Below are positions 23,001 to 34,764 of a stretch of DNA of 64,000 nucleotides, piece after piece. Where the stretch lies: positions 261,658,339 to 261,722,338 of the forward strand of contig OV884057.1 of assembly GCA_930367215.1 (NCBI GenBank). The letters are read 5' to 3'. The first letter of the stretch is position 1. Each line of letters opens with the position of its first letter. This DNA is from Pollenia angustigena. Lineage: Eukaryota > Arthropoda > Insecta > Diptera > Polleniidae. The notes under the pieces were generated by a model that saw only the letters and a list, made by a program, of their open reading frames with translations, made no database searches and had not been told where the DNA came from. The translations under genes and the position numbers were made by a program.

Positions 23001-24963
23001 TAATAAAAACCTAAAAAAATGTTTAAATGCGTGTTACATGGCCATCAGTCAAACTACTGACTGACTCAACACAACCATTTTTAAGTTAAAGTGAGCTTTG
23101 AATTGTTGTTAAAAATGTTATTTGGAGATGTTGTGTGTGTGTTTGTCTTTTGTTTCTCAATCGAACATGGTTTTTTTAATGTAATCATTCATGGTTAAGT
23201 ATGATGGAATTTAAAAGTGGCATACATGTGTTAGCGTTAGACAAATCGGACAACAATTCATTTTGTCCCACAAAATGTGTTGTTCAGTTAAAAGTAAATG
23301 ATATTAAAAGCACTTTTGTTTACCAATGCCCATGTAATTATGTGTTTAATTGATTTTAAAACACAATTTAACAGATTTTTAGTGGAATAAAACTCTTTAA
23401 GAAAGTAAAAATACAACATTCGTTTTGCATGCAGAAATTCGTCAGCACTTAACTTAGTAGTTGATATGAATAAAAATATTAATTTGCTTGCCACAAAAGC
23501 ATTTCGCACACATATTTTATAAGCATACAATACTTATTAAAGATATGTGAGCTTTAAAAGAACCCTGACGAATCAGTGCGAACAGACAGATCACTCAGAA
23601 AAGCAAATTAATCCAAATTCATGCACACATCAACCTGGATTTTATATTCTTAAACACATTTTGAATAAAATATAAAAAATATTTTAATGAAAAAAAAACT
23701 GAATGGGTGGTCCCAATTTGAATGGCGTGAATTTGTTAACTTGTTTATTTCGTACGATTTGCATTACGGCCAGTCAAACTTAGCGGCTTGTAGTCGTGTG
23801 TTGGTTAGACATTCATAAGTACCTACTTATTCAAGTTACGGGCAATCAACGGCAGTAAAAAGACAAATAAATGACAGTCTCAGAAACATTCAAAATTAAA
23901 AAAGAAAAAAATAAACACGGCTTTAAAAATGTTGGAAAAAGTTATAAACATTTTTTCGTTGTACTTCATTCCATTTCAGGCCAATTAATCCCCAGATTTG
24001 ACATGTAAACTCCAGTCAACACACTTTGTTATTAAATTCTATTGTGTTTTTTTTTCTTTATTTATTTTTGAAAACTCTCAAATACATTTATAAATAAAAA
24101 AGATACAATGATAAGTAAAGATATTTAGCTTTATTTTCAAAAATCTATGAAAATCTTAAGAATAAAATGATGGATCTACTGTCATAAAAAAACGCATTTA
24201 ATTAAACCCATTTCAAAAAGAAATTAACACTAAAAAAATATTCTTGACATCAAATAAAGATTTATTAGAAATATTTTTGTTTATTTTTTATTCTAGATAA
24301 AAATTAAACTCTTTAAAGGAAATTTCAGCTGATACAATAAAACTTTCAAAGAAATATTAACGGCTTCGAAAGAAACCCAGTTTCTTTTATCTTTAAAAAT
24401 GGCTGGCAATTCAATTTATTTATTAATAAGTTTTTGGTATTCCATTTTAAATTACTTTTTTCGAGAGTGTCCTTTACATTTCTTTAAAAACTATTTCTTT
24501 TGTTATTGCGCAAAAGTTGTTGTCATTTTCATAATTTTTTTTTACGTCAAAATATATTAGAAAACTTAATGCCTTATCCATGTGTGTATCTTCAACTTTT
24601 AAATAAGTAAATTTTGTGGAAAAAAAGTTTTTACTTTTTATTTGGAATCAGCAAAAAAATATGTAAATCCTTAAGAGATAATGCGATAGAGCTGTCCAGT
24701 GACAGCAGCACAAATTGACCAAGACAGTAAAATAAACCATTTGTTGGGGATGATATGCTACATGAAAAAGAAGGAATTTTAAAAACTATGCATTGACTTC
24801 AATTTAGTTGACGCCATTAGAAACGGATCACTACTAAACTTGGAGAACCATAGACAAATATTATCTATAGTAATTGCCGTCTAATGAACAAGTTTTTTCT
24901 GAATTAGCCCAAGAACTAGCTTTTCAGAATAAAACTATTAAACTTAAAGAGTTTGCAACTTTA
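20093..24963. other. Quiet 4.9-kb AT-rich region
   Basis: No gene, transposase or obvious inverted repeat was found. It has TG/CA-rich and A/T homopolymer patches (for example a T run near 21109-21118). Open frames at 21068, 21927 and 23288 lack recognisable features. It could be intron or intergenic DNA, perhaps regulatory. Confidence 0.35.
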
Positions 24964-25032
24964 CACAGAAAAAATTTTCCAAAATTGTTCACCAATTAAA
25001 GCATTAATCAAAAATAAAATCAGTCTAATTAA

Positions 25033-25262
25033 ATATTCAATCAATTAAATTAAACGTTTAATAAACTGAATTAAACGTTTAATCGAGTGAATTAAACGTT
25101 AAATTGATTCTATTAATTTGATTACTGGTGCAAATTTAATTAATTTTTAAATCAATTAAATTAAACGTTTAATCAACTGAATTAACGTTTAATCGAGTGA
25201 ATTAAACGTTTAATCGATACTATTAATTTGTTTACTGGTGCAAATTTAATTAATTTTTTAAT
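25033..25262. repeat. 110-bp tandem duplication of AAACGTTT-rich units
   Basis: TACTGGTGCAAATTTAATTA occurs at 25123 and again at 25233 (period 110). Each unit contains three to four AATTAAACGTTTAAT-type palindromes. Confidence 0.75.
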
Positions 25263-25281
25263 TATATCACACATTTTTTAA

Positions 25282-25717
25282 CCCTTATGTGTGTGGAAAA
25301 AAACACCTTCTATAGGGTGGATAGGTACCTGGGTACCTTCATGCAAATTGTATGAGAAATCTAATTTTTTGTCTTGTATTGTACAAAAAATCGATGTTTA
25401 ATGATATAATATTAGAATTTTACTCTGGTTTTCCCCTTTTCATATATTTTTTAAAATCCTAAACCCAAAAAAAAAATTTGTAATATAAAACGTATACATG
25501 TACCCAGGTACCTATTCACCATATTAAGGGTGCAAAAAGCAAATTGATATGCCACGCCCCCCAACTGATATTGTATATAAACACCTATGAAAATATAATA
25601 ATAACAAAAAGTTAGGAGTTCTCATGAAATTGTAGAATTGTAGACTAAAATCTTATATAAAAAATTTCGATTTGAAAACGCAATAGGTACACAGGTACCT
25701 GTCCACACACATAAGGG
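25282..25717. mobile_element. 436-bp piggyBac-type MITE with TTAA duplication
   Basis: The inverted termini are CCCTTATGTGTGTGGA (left) and the same sequence inverted on the right, each flanked by TTAA (25278-25281 and 25718-25721). Internal GGTACC-containing blocks (near 25325-25340, 25502-25513 and 25686-25701) recur in both orientations. It is inside the 24964-25749 repeat. Non-coding. Confidence 0.8.
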
Positions 25718-25749
25718 TTAATTGAAATTAATTTTTATTTTTTTCTGTG

Positions 25750-26884
25750 AACATACTTAATATTTTTTTAATATTTTAATATTTTTTTAATTTTGTCCCA
25801 GAATATCAATACAGTTTTCAAAATATTGCTCGAACTCTCCTAGAAAAAGTGAACCTATTTCTTCACATAATCAAACCTATATATGTAATTTTTATTCACC
25901 GTTATTAAATAACTCGTTGTGGATGTCAATTTTAAGTTGTTATAACTTCAAGCCGACGACTACATAACTTCGACGTTTATTTGGTATTTTCTATGAATGC
26001 TGAGGGTCTGTCGACTATTTATCGAAAATCTGGAAAAAATTCCATATCTAATTATTTTTTTCTTCAGGGGTTTAGTATTTGTTTTTTTACTAAATTTATT
26101 TTAAAATAAATTAGAAATTGTGTTTTAGGAAAAATGTAAGTAACAAAAAAAAAAAAATTTATAATTAAAGTATTAATTCTGCTCGGTTTAGTTAGTCAAG
26201 TGTTACTTACACAGGTGTTTCGTAAACTTCCGGTGTTCAAATTAAATTATTAATAAAATTTGTGTCTAAAAGTGTTCTTTTAAATTTATATTTATTATCT
26301 TGAACGTATTTAATAAATATTTTTACTTTTTAACTAAACTTTCTCTAACTGGCATTTGAGTCTTCGCAAAATTACCTGTCGACTAAAATAGAATCAATTC
26401 TACTTGACGTCGACTTTTAAGCGCCGTAGAAAGTACCAAGTGACTGTCAATAACAATCGATTGTTGTAAATAAATACTAAGAAAATACAATTATTATTCC
26501 GTTGCCGTCAACGCCGACTTTCGTAATTGTTTATTTTATTTACTGCCTGTTTTTAAAAAAATAATTAAACAACATTAAAAACTAAATTTAAGAAATTGTA
26601 TTAAAAGCCAAAAAAGTATTGTTAATATAATTTCTCACAGACAGTTATTTCTCAAAACACACTTAAAAACTGAGATCGTTTTCGATTACCCACAAAATCA
26701 TTGTTTAAAACTGTTCTTACTCGCAAATTAATATTGATCTTTGTCATTTTATTGCAATTTTAAGTTGAAAAAATAATAACATTTTATATGATATTTCTTA
26801 ATTATTCTATTATTATGTGCATTTGTATATTTCGATGAATTATTTTCAAATATAAAATATGTACATTTATTTTTGGCAGAACTG
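25750..26884. other. AT-rich spacer
   Basis: No gene recognised. CGACG/GCCG islets around 25953-25973 and 26501-26520 are unexplained. Confidence 0.3.
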
Positions 26885-27390
26885 GACTATTGCTTTCCGA
26901 AACTTTTTTGCTTCCCTTCACGGCTCGTCATGGCAATGGTGATGTGCTGCTCAATGATGCGCTATCTCTGGTACCGAACCTAAGGGTCTACACTAATGGT
27001 TCGAAAAAGGGGCAGTGGGTAGAGGGAGGTTTCTTATTCGAGAAATTGGGTATACAGAGGCTTTTAAGGCTGCTAGATGACAGCAGTATCATGCAGGCGA
27101 AAATCTATGTTCCAGAATGTATCGTATGTCGAGAGATAAATGCATATTTGCGTACAGCAAGGCTGCCATTGCAGCTCTGGCTGTTGTTTTCACGACATCA
27201 AAGTGTCTACACGACATTAAAGTTTACAGTGGAATTCCGAATGTCTATTGTGAGATTACGGAACATTCTAGGGAAAGCAAGCGTGGGTACCAGGGAACCA
27301 AACTGCCAACGGCCACCCAAACAATTTTTGGGCGACATGTTCATCGACAATCTAATCGGCATTTCAATGTGTTGGCTGCCTATTAAATCA
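26885..27390 (+). pseudogene. RNase H domain relic of a non-LTR retrotransposon
   Basis: The frame starting near 26890 gives LRVYTNGSKKGQWVEGG, which corresponds to the retroelement RNase H opening vYTDGSK. The first catalytic Asp is replaced by Asn. After a frameshift near 27110 the text FAYSKAAIAALAVVFTTSK corresponds to the fSDSQAAIxAL block, again with a catalytic Asp lost, then KQAWVPGNQTANGH to the WVPGHxxxxGNExAD block. An RNase H downstream of RT fits I- or R1-type LINEs. The gene is non-functional, and the element's RT is not present here. Confidence 0.65.
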
Positions 27391-27827
27391 ACTTTACCTT
27401 ATCCCAATCATATAGGCTCTGCTCATAACATGGATAAACACGCTTGATATCGACATTATTTAGATCTTGATAACAATGAAATTTTACGGCGGCATGAAAC
27501 AACCCCCCAAAAAAAATAATGAAATAACTCACCAAAGCGTGGGGCCTTATATAATATGCAATAAAGCCCAAATTTTGAAAATGAAATGAGCCCCCAACGA
27601 AATGAAATAATGCCCCAAACATAAATGAATTAATTCCCTAATTTTTGGGGGCTTATTTGATATGAAATAAAATCCCAATTTCTGAAATGAAATAAGAGCC
27701 CAATATATGTAATACAATTAATTATACAGTTTTGCTTTAAAGAATCACGCGATAGATAACATGATATGATATACCAAGCATAACCATCGCCAACTAAGGC
27801 TTTTCTGCATAGCCGGCCTTCCGCCGA

Positions 27828-28009
27828 GCGCAATGACTTTTTCCTCTATGGTATACGAAACACCGGCTTCGCTAACTAAAGCTTCTCTGCATAGCGCCAG
27901 GATATTCTCCTCTGTAGTATAAAATTACCGACTCGACCCGGCTACGCAGGGAAGCTTTAGTTAGCGAAGCCGGATGTTTGGTATACCATAGAGGAAAAAG
28001 TCATTGCGC
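27828..28009. repeat. Inverted repeat, 69-bp arms
   Basis: Arms 27828-27896 and 27941-28009 are inverted copies with a handful of mismatches (CAATGACTTTTTCCTCTATG, CCGGCTTCGCTAACTAAAGC), with a 44-bp loop. A third, more decayed unit follows at 28010-28080. Confidence 0.75.
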
Positions 28010-28189
28010 ACGGCCGAAGACCGGTTATGCAATGTAGCTTTATTTATCGAAGCCGGTGTTCTGTATACCAAAGTAGATGAATCCTTGTGCCCAAAAATTT
28101 TTTCATTATAAATTTGAAAATGAAATAATCCCCCAACAAATATATTGGGGCTTTATTTCATAATGATTCCCAGCAGGAAAACTCAGAAG

Positions 28190-29045
28190 ACCTTCTTACT
28201 TCAGGCCTTTTTAAAGGCCTGCTTAAAAATTTTTTGATTTAATTACTATACTTACGTAACTGCTAAAGAATGCCTCATAGAAGGCCTCGGCTCTTTGGTA
28301 TGAGAAGCGAGAAAAGAAGGAGTAAACTTTTTTGTTTTGTTTTTTCTCGCCAAAGCGAAAGAATTCAGATCCCGTTATAAAAACAAAGTAACAAAGTAGG
28401 TGCATATTAAAATACAAAATGAAAACGATAATGTACATCATTTTAGTTGCGTTTTGTCCATTAAGGAAGATATGTACTTGTGCTTAAAAGTTTCTTTTTT
28501 ATTATATGTAGGTATACTTTTATTTACAATCTATTTTACAATATTTAGCAAATTTGATTATTTCAATAAAAAAAATAGGTATCACATGTGTTATTAACCC
28601 ACAATAAGCTTAATAAAATATATAATCATATGTTTGTAAAAAAGGTATACATATATAAAAAGTTAAGTGTTGTTTCATTTTCTATATTGGAGATCTGATA
28701 TGTACATGAAGCCTATTCAGTCTTCTAATTTCATTTGTAAGGAAATATTCCTTAATGGTTTAGACTGATAGCCCTTCAATATGACCTTTAATGCATTTGT
28801 AGAAGGATGGTCTGAAAGGCCTTTTAAGAGCCATTTTGCTAAGGCCTTTTGAAAGTCATTCTCTGGAAAGCCTTCTAAGAGCCATTTATTTGAAGGCCTT
28901 TAAGAAGCTCTGGGGAAGAAAGGAAAGCGGAAGGCCTTCTCCGCAATGACAAAGAGTGTAAAAAAGATATGAGTATGGAATGGAGCGAGAAGGCCTTGTT
29001 TATCCAAAAGAAGGGGTACAGAGGCCTTCTGGAAGGCCTCCGTAC
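28190..29045. repeat. AGGCCT-rich segment
   Basis: AGGCCT or AAGGCCTT palindromes occur about a dozen times (for example near 28201, 28215, 28281, 28818, 28840, 28893, 28931, 28991, 29021, 29034), often next to AGAGCCATT or GAAAGC. This is far above chance for AT-rich DNA. The open frames 28875-29270 and 28969-29184 are translations of this repeat. Confidence 0.6.
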
Positions 29046-29049
29046 TCCT

Positions 29050-29474
29050 TCCTTTTCCCGCTGGGTTTTTTTTGAGGATGTGTATGTATGTAATGTTTGT
29101 ATGTATGTAACGTATGGACTCCAAAACGGCTGGGCCGATTTTGATGAAATTTTCAGGGAATCTTCAGAATATTCAGGCGGGTGACACTGTGAAGTCTGAT
29201 TTTTGATTTTCGGTCTGCGGGCGGAGGGGCGTGGCAAAATCCAATTTTCATATTGCATCACCAATGACATCTATATAATTTGGACGATTTTTTCTTTAAA
29301 ATGATTGCCATGGTCCAACGTAGGTTTTTACGGAAAGAAAATTTTGCCCCGCCCACTTCAATGCCCACTTTTTTGATTTGACTAATTTTTCTTTTAAATG
29401 TTCGTATCTTTGTCGAAATCGAACGCAAACATTTTTCCTAATTTGGACAGGACAACATCTGTCGGGTCAGCTAG
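29050..29474 (+). mobile_element. Helitron-type 3' end
   Basis: The text runs through ACGGCTGGGCCGATTTTGAT, GGGGCGTGGCAAAATCC and CGCCCACTTCAATGCCCAC to GACAACATCTGTCGGGTCAG-CTAG before a T. This tail (short GC-rich hairpin-like segment, then CTRR, inserted before T) is the classic insect Helitron 3' terminus. The 5' TC end was not found; a possible start is TCCCAGCAGG near 28169. No RepHel coding sequence. Confidence 0.6.
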
Positions 29475-29646
29475 TTTCATATGAAATAATACTCCAATTA
29501 AGAACATGAAATAACACCCTAAACAAAATGAATTAACGGCCCAAAAATAGTTTTTGTTGTTGTCTGTACAAACTCTTGGGGGGTTATTTCATTATTTTTT
29601 TTGGGGTTTATATTTTGGGGGGTTATTTCATGCCGCCAAATTTTAC

Positions 29647-30834
29647 ACAAAAGACATTTATTCTCGATATTTTTTCATACTTTTGTATTCTTAGTACATA
29701 TAGTAATTTTTTTTATTCACCATGTAGCAATTTAATGTTTTCTTACGCTAAAAATAGCTTGAAAAAGCATTAGGCTGTAGCTCCTTACTAAGTCGTTTAC
29801 TATTGATCATTATAACATATTTAAAGGTATTGTTTTTATTTCCTTAGAACACAACAACAATGATTTACAAATCACAAATTTCCATTTAGGGGTTTGCCCT
29901 CATTTTTCTGCAGTTTAATAAGAATTACTATGCAAAAAATAAAATACCTTAAAGAAAGTCTTATTGCTTACAAAACTAATAATATAAATACGAATGTTAA
30001 AAAAAACAAACAAACAAACCAAAACGACCCAATGTTATCAAAGTTATGAAATTAACGTAAAACCCTCGTAAACATTTCTAAACTGACCAACAATCTCAAA
30101 CTTATTCCAATAACAATTTCATACCTTAAACTAAAAAGAAAAAGCACAAAAACAAAAACAAACAAAAATAACGTAAATAAAATATAATCACAGGGTTAGA
30201 AAGATTTATAATAAAAACAATAAAACAAAATAAAAAAAACTTCTTTCTGTACACTTCATGAAGTTTGTTAGAGGATTTTATTTGTTACCAAAGAAAAGGG
30301 CAAAAGGATCATTATGAGTTGCAATAAGTTTGCAGCAAAACGTAGACAAAATCCACTTCCTCGCCCACCTTAACCACAACAAAAAAAAAAAAAAACTCTC
30401 TAAATGACCAATTGTAAGGACAACGAAAACAAATAACTTTCTTAATATTTAATAATAAAAAAAAGCATGAGCAGCAATTTTAGAAATGATTTCGCATAAT
30501 TTGCAAAAGCATCCTTACTATCATATGAGGGGAGAGGTTGACATGTGTGTTAGGTAAAGGAAGGACACGTGTATGTAGATGTATTGGCTTGTTTCACATT
30601 TCCTTATCTCTTACTTAAAAATGGGGAGGGAGACAAAATGGTTGAGTAGTATTGGAGTTTCGAATGCGTGCATACATGCACACATGTGGATGTATTGGCA
30701 CTATGTCTTGGAAATTGTCAAATTTTTTTGTTCATTATTTTTGTTTTAAAAGAAACTATAACAAATTTAAAGACTACAATATCCGAGCTACAAAAATTAG
30801 GAATCCATCTTTCTGATCTGAACACAGTTTTACC
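29647..30834. other. AT-rich spacer
   Basis: No gene. AAACAAAC-type low complexity lies around 30000-30025 and 30135-30170. Confidence 0.35.
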
Positions 30835-31152
30835 TAAAGTTTTTTAATTTGTTATCAAAAAGTAATTTCAATTTTTGGGAATACAAAATTTTAATTTCAA
30901 AAGATTTTGTTATTCGTGCTTAATTCCCAGTTTTTATTATTGATAAAAACACTTGAAATTTATTGTTGATGGGATAAGCTATTCCTATGCATTTCACTGA
31001 AGTTTCCTGATGATCTGGCCTAAGCAACCAGTGAAATGCATAGGAATAGCTTATCCCATCAACAATAAATTTCAAGTGTTTTTATCAATAATAAAAACTG
31101 GGAATTAAGCACGAATAACAAAATCTTTTGAAATTAAAGTTTTTTAATTTGT
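30835..31152. repeat. Near-perfect hairpin of repeat 'W' with 18-bp flanking direct repeats
   Basis: Left arm 30890-30999 and right arm 31029-31138 are inverted copies over 110 bp with no mismatch that I could find; the 29-bp loop carries CTGGCCTAAGCAAC. TAAAGTTTTTTAATTTGT occurs at 30835-30852 and 31135-31152, like a target duplication. The sequence belongs to the 'W' family (15018-15539 and 44727-45013). The absence of mismatches suggests a recent origin or gene-conversion upkeep. Confidence 0.85.
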
Positions 31153-31785
31153 ATTCTAAAAACTATTCCATCTTAAAACTATCTTCGTTTAATTTTACGC
31201 AAGATTCTCTAGAGCAACCATCGTTTCTATAGATTTTATATTATTTCATATGGGGTTTTTTTAACAAGTCATTTACAACTCCTACTAAGTCAAAGTTTTT
31301 TTTAACATATTTGCCATTCAGTAGTCCCATTGTTCCTTTATCATTCTTGTGTATATTATTCAAAGTAATAAGTTTTTATTTCTTCTAAAATATTTGTTTT
31401 CTGACTTTTTAATACAAATTTAGCAAAACTTTTCTTTCCATTTTTTCCCTTCAAAGGAGCATGTGTTTCAAACAAAACATACAAAATCTGCAGAATATTA
31501 TAAAAAAAAACTGCTGTATTTTATGACAATTTTACCTGATTTGATTAAATTTTTGTTTTTGGTAAAAAGTATTCAAATAAAGTATTCTAGAGATTATAAA
31601 TGAGATAGATGTTGGTAAGATTCAGAAAAAACCCTAAATAAAAAAGACTTTGATCTAAATTACTTACGTTTTGCGTAGTAAACCTGCCATCAAGGTAATT
31701 GGAAAAATTACAAAAATTTTAATAAAAATTCCCTTATACTGAGTAAACAAATAGCAAAGAAATAAAACGACAAGACACCTGTATC

Positions 31786-31820
<35 letters not shown>

Positions 31821-32864
31821 AAGTGAAAAATTAATTATTATATTTTAATTGTTTGCATTTTATTAATCTTCATCAAAATACAAATATAATTTAATTTTTC
31901 AATTCTGCTAATTATCAGTTACGATATACAACTCTATTTGAATGTATGTGTGTGTATGTGAGTACAAACATTTGCAAAACATTAATGTTGTGATAGTGGC
32001 AGTGGCAGTGGTAGTTGCTTTTATTAGTTAGACAATCTATAATTATAAACTGTCGATTCCCCATCACAATGTATTAAATAATAATTGCAAACAACAGCAA
32101 CAACTACACGGCAAAAACACTTAAAACAAAAATGGAGTTTAATTTTCACTCAATCTCTCTTTTCCTGTTTGAATTGTAAACGACCGAACAACGAAGCAAC
32201 CATTTAAACAAATGCACGCGGACATACAACCAAATACTTGTATCCATATCTGCATTTAGTCTACAAAAAAGCATGTACTACGATCTGGAATTCATTGTAC
32301 AAGTTTAATTGCCAATGCATGTCTAGTATTGTTTGCATAGTTTGCGTGAATTTGCCAAAGTTTAGTGCTTCATTTCAACGAATTATCAACATTACATATA
32401 AAAATCTACATTTACGCGCGGCAAACACAACAAATAATTATAGAGTATGAATTGTATGCATATGTGTTTGTTCAAACACTCACACAAACACACAGATACA
32501 AAATATCATACCTTTACATACCAGGTATTAAAAATGTGTATGGGTCTATTTACGTGTATTGTATTAAAATTTTACTTAAATACGGAAACATCAACACCGC
32601 CATATTGTTGCATGTTTGTAGTGCAAAAGTGTCACCACCATTATGAAATATCTAAGTTTTTAATGTAACACCGTACATTGAAAAATATTGAATATGCAGA
32701 AACATTTTTTAAAATGTTTCACCAGAAATGTACGACAGATATCTTTTAGTTTATGTGAGAGCTTCAACTTACTTTTTTTATATTCCAAACATTGCGTACT
32801 GGTTGATGAAGCTAAAAGGGTTTTGTTGTAGACCATTTAAGTTTTACACGCTGCACAAAGTATG
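31153..32864. other. AT-rich spacer with A30 tract
   Basis: A run of 30 A lies at 31789-31818. Open frames at 32238-32668 in three frames show no family features. Nothing else recognised. Confidence 0.35.
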
Positions 32865-32965
32865 GGTGGAGGTAACCATACTCTAAGAGTAACATAATAT
32901 GGTTGAATTCAAGCAATGTTAATATTTCCACATTATGGTTGAAAATTACCGAAATATGTTTACTA
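32865..32965. mobile_element. Fragment related to 4829-5275 / 11376-12316
   Basis: GTATGGGTGGAGGTAACCAT, ACTCTAAGAGTAACATAATA and CACATTATGGTTG match the terminal style of the TGGTTG elements. It has one end only and is truncated. Confidence 0.45.
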
Positions 32966-33775
32966 GTTTTTGGCGCTAGATTTAGCGCTTTTTAAATTTC
33001 GAAAAGGTGCATTTTTTCTATAGCGCTTTTTTTAAAAAGAGCGCCAAATTAGCGGTTTTATTGATACTCAACATATTTGTACTTTTATTTGCATACATTA
33101 AAATCAAGACACATTAAACCAAAATTTGTTTCCGTTTTTAAATACTTTACTCTGAAACTCATACTATACAAGGAAAGAAGTTTATTTTCTAATGTAATCA
33201 ATCTATTTCGTTTCTTAAAACAAGAAAATCCAAAAATAATTTTCTGATTTTAACTTGTTTGGTTCGTATTATGCATGGTAATAAGCACAAGGTATAGTAA
33301 TAGAAATTTTGTTATCAATTTCAAAACCCATATAACGTCAAACAAATGAAAATATGGGGAAAAAATTAAAACAAGCTGAAAACTCTCACTGGTACTTATT
33401 ATACTATGGTATTAAGCAGTGTTTAAAAAGCTGCAGTTGAGATAGTAAAAGTCATAAAATATGCTGTAACTTCGACTTCTTCATTTGTCATTTCATTTGC
33501 CTTTACTTCCGATTCATTAAATGAAAACAGTCGCAGTCAAGCAAAACACGAAAAGTTGTACACAGCAAAGAACAACGACAGTCGATATGTTCGGACGAGT
33601 TTGGTTTGATAGACTGAAACTTTTAAATAATCCCGTAGTTAACGAAGATGGAATTCAGTTTATTCAATCACGTCTAGTTAACATTTTGTTAACTGATCTT
33701 TGTGATTTCATGTCTTATTTAATTCATAATATACATGGATATGATAAATGATAAAAATGTGTACATACTAATTTG
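32966..33775. other. AT-rich spacer
   Basis: AGCGCTTTTT motifs near 32979 and 33021. A 76-residue open frame at 33521-33751 has a less repetitive composition but no family I recognise; I do not call it. Confidence 0.3.
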
Positions 33776-34764
33776 GTTGAAACCAGGCGCGGATCCAGCT
33801 CGAGCCTTACGGGGGGGAAATTTTGTATGATACAAAAAAGTAAAAAATTTGTTTTTAAAAGTTTATTAAAAACAATATATGTATGTATATTATATAAAAA
33901 AAAAACAATAGGGTTAAATAAAATATAAGATCCGTTCAATATAAATTAAAATAAATTTATCTTTTTAAATAAGTAAATTGTGATTTCCTTGTGAGGCAAA
34001 TTGAGAAAGTTCAGTCTATCTTCGGTCATTGTTGATCTAAGCCATGTAGGGTAGGAAATGACCTCTCGCTTGTAGCACTACTGACGAGCATTGACACGAA
34101 AATTTGCAATATTTTTCTTAGATTTGGGAAGATGTCTTCATCACAGTTTATTAAAGCATCTACAATGTTATCTGATCGATTTTCAGATATTTTCTATGTT
34201 TGTTGCCAATGCAACAGTTCAGGCTCAAGTTAAAATGTGTTAATCTCGTTTATCAAATATAATCAGCTCATCAGCTAGCTGTGGTTTTAAAATAAATGGT
34301 ATATGGGCAAATCTCAAAAACAGTCCACAAACCAAAAATTTTTCATATTAATTTTTTTTAGAGGTATAATTTAATTTTTATATTTAAAAATATGTATTTC
34401 GACGATCATTAATATAATAATTTTTACCAAATATAACCCCTTCCCTGATCTCTTGATGTTATACATGAATTTAACATTATTTTAGGTGCTTTTTGAGCTT
34501 AAAATAGCACTTACAGCCAGCAGACTCATCGCAATATAAATTTCGTTAAAAAAAGATTGATATTCATTCATACATTCATTAATGATCACAAAATTAGTTT
34601 ATATATATAATTTGTTTTGTTAAAATAAATAAAATTGGGTTTATTATATAGTACTAAAAAAACTGTAGCGTGCGTTGTAAGGCGTGCGTCACAAAGGGTT
34701 CACAGATTTTATCAAAAAATTAGAACATTTTTAAGCTGCGAATAAGTGATTTTAGAGTTCTCTT

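Larger units (their letters stand above)
24964..25749. mobile_element. Repeat with CACAGAAAAAA termini, containing a nested TTAA MITE
   Basis: It begins TA-CACAGAAAAAATTTTCC at 24964 and ends TTTTTTTCTGTG at 25749, the same terminal style as 39721-40756. The body before the insert is built of GAATTAAACGTTTAATC-type palindromic units in a 110-bp tandem duplication. The right flank reads AA where TA is expected, so the duplication is decayed or the border is off. Confidence 0.55.
27488..29637. mobile_element. 2.15-kb foldback/Mutator-like element, 9-bp duplication AAATTTTAC
   Basis: AAATTTTAC flanks both ends (27479-27487 and 29638-29646). The termini are GGCGGCATGAAACAACCCCC and, inverted, GGCGGCATGAAATAACCCCC. 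The subterminal regions repeat an ATGAAATAA(n)CCCCAA motif at least ten times in both halves. A 9-bp duplication with repetitive inverted ends resembles foldback or Mutator-type elements. No transposase is visible. It contains an inverted pair (27828-28009), an AGGCCT-rich block and a Helitron tail (to 29474), so it is itself a composite. Confidence 0.72.

Noticed and set aside
28875..29270. 131-residue minus-strand frame and overlapping frames
   Set aside because: Composed of AGGCCT-rich repeat and Helitron tail sequence; several overlapping frames on both strands argue for composition, not coding.
33521..33751. 76-residue plus-strand frame next to the 3.8-kb hAT
   Set aside because: Composition is more protein-like than average, but I recognise no family and see no promoter, intron or homologous copy in the window.
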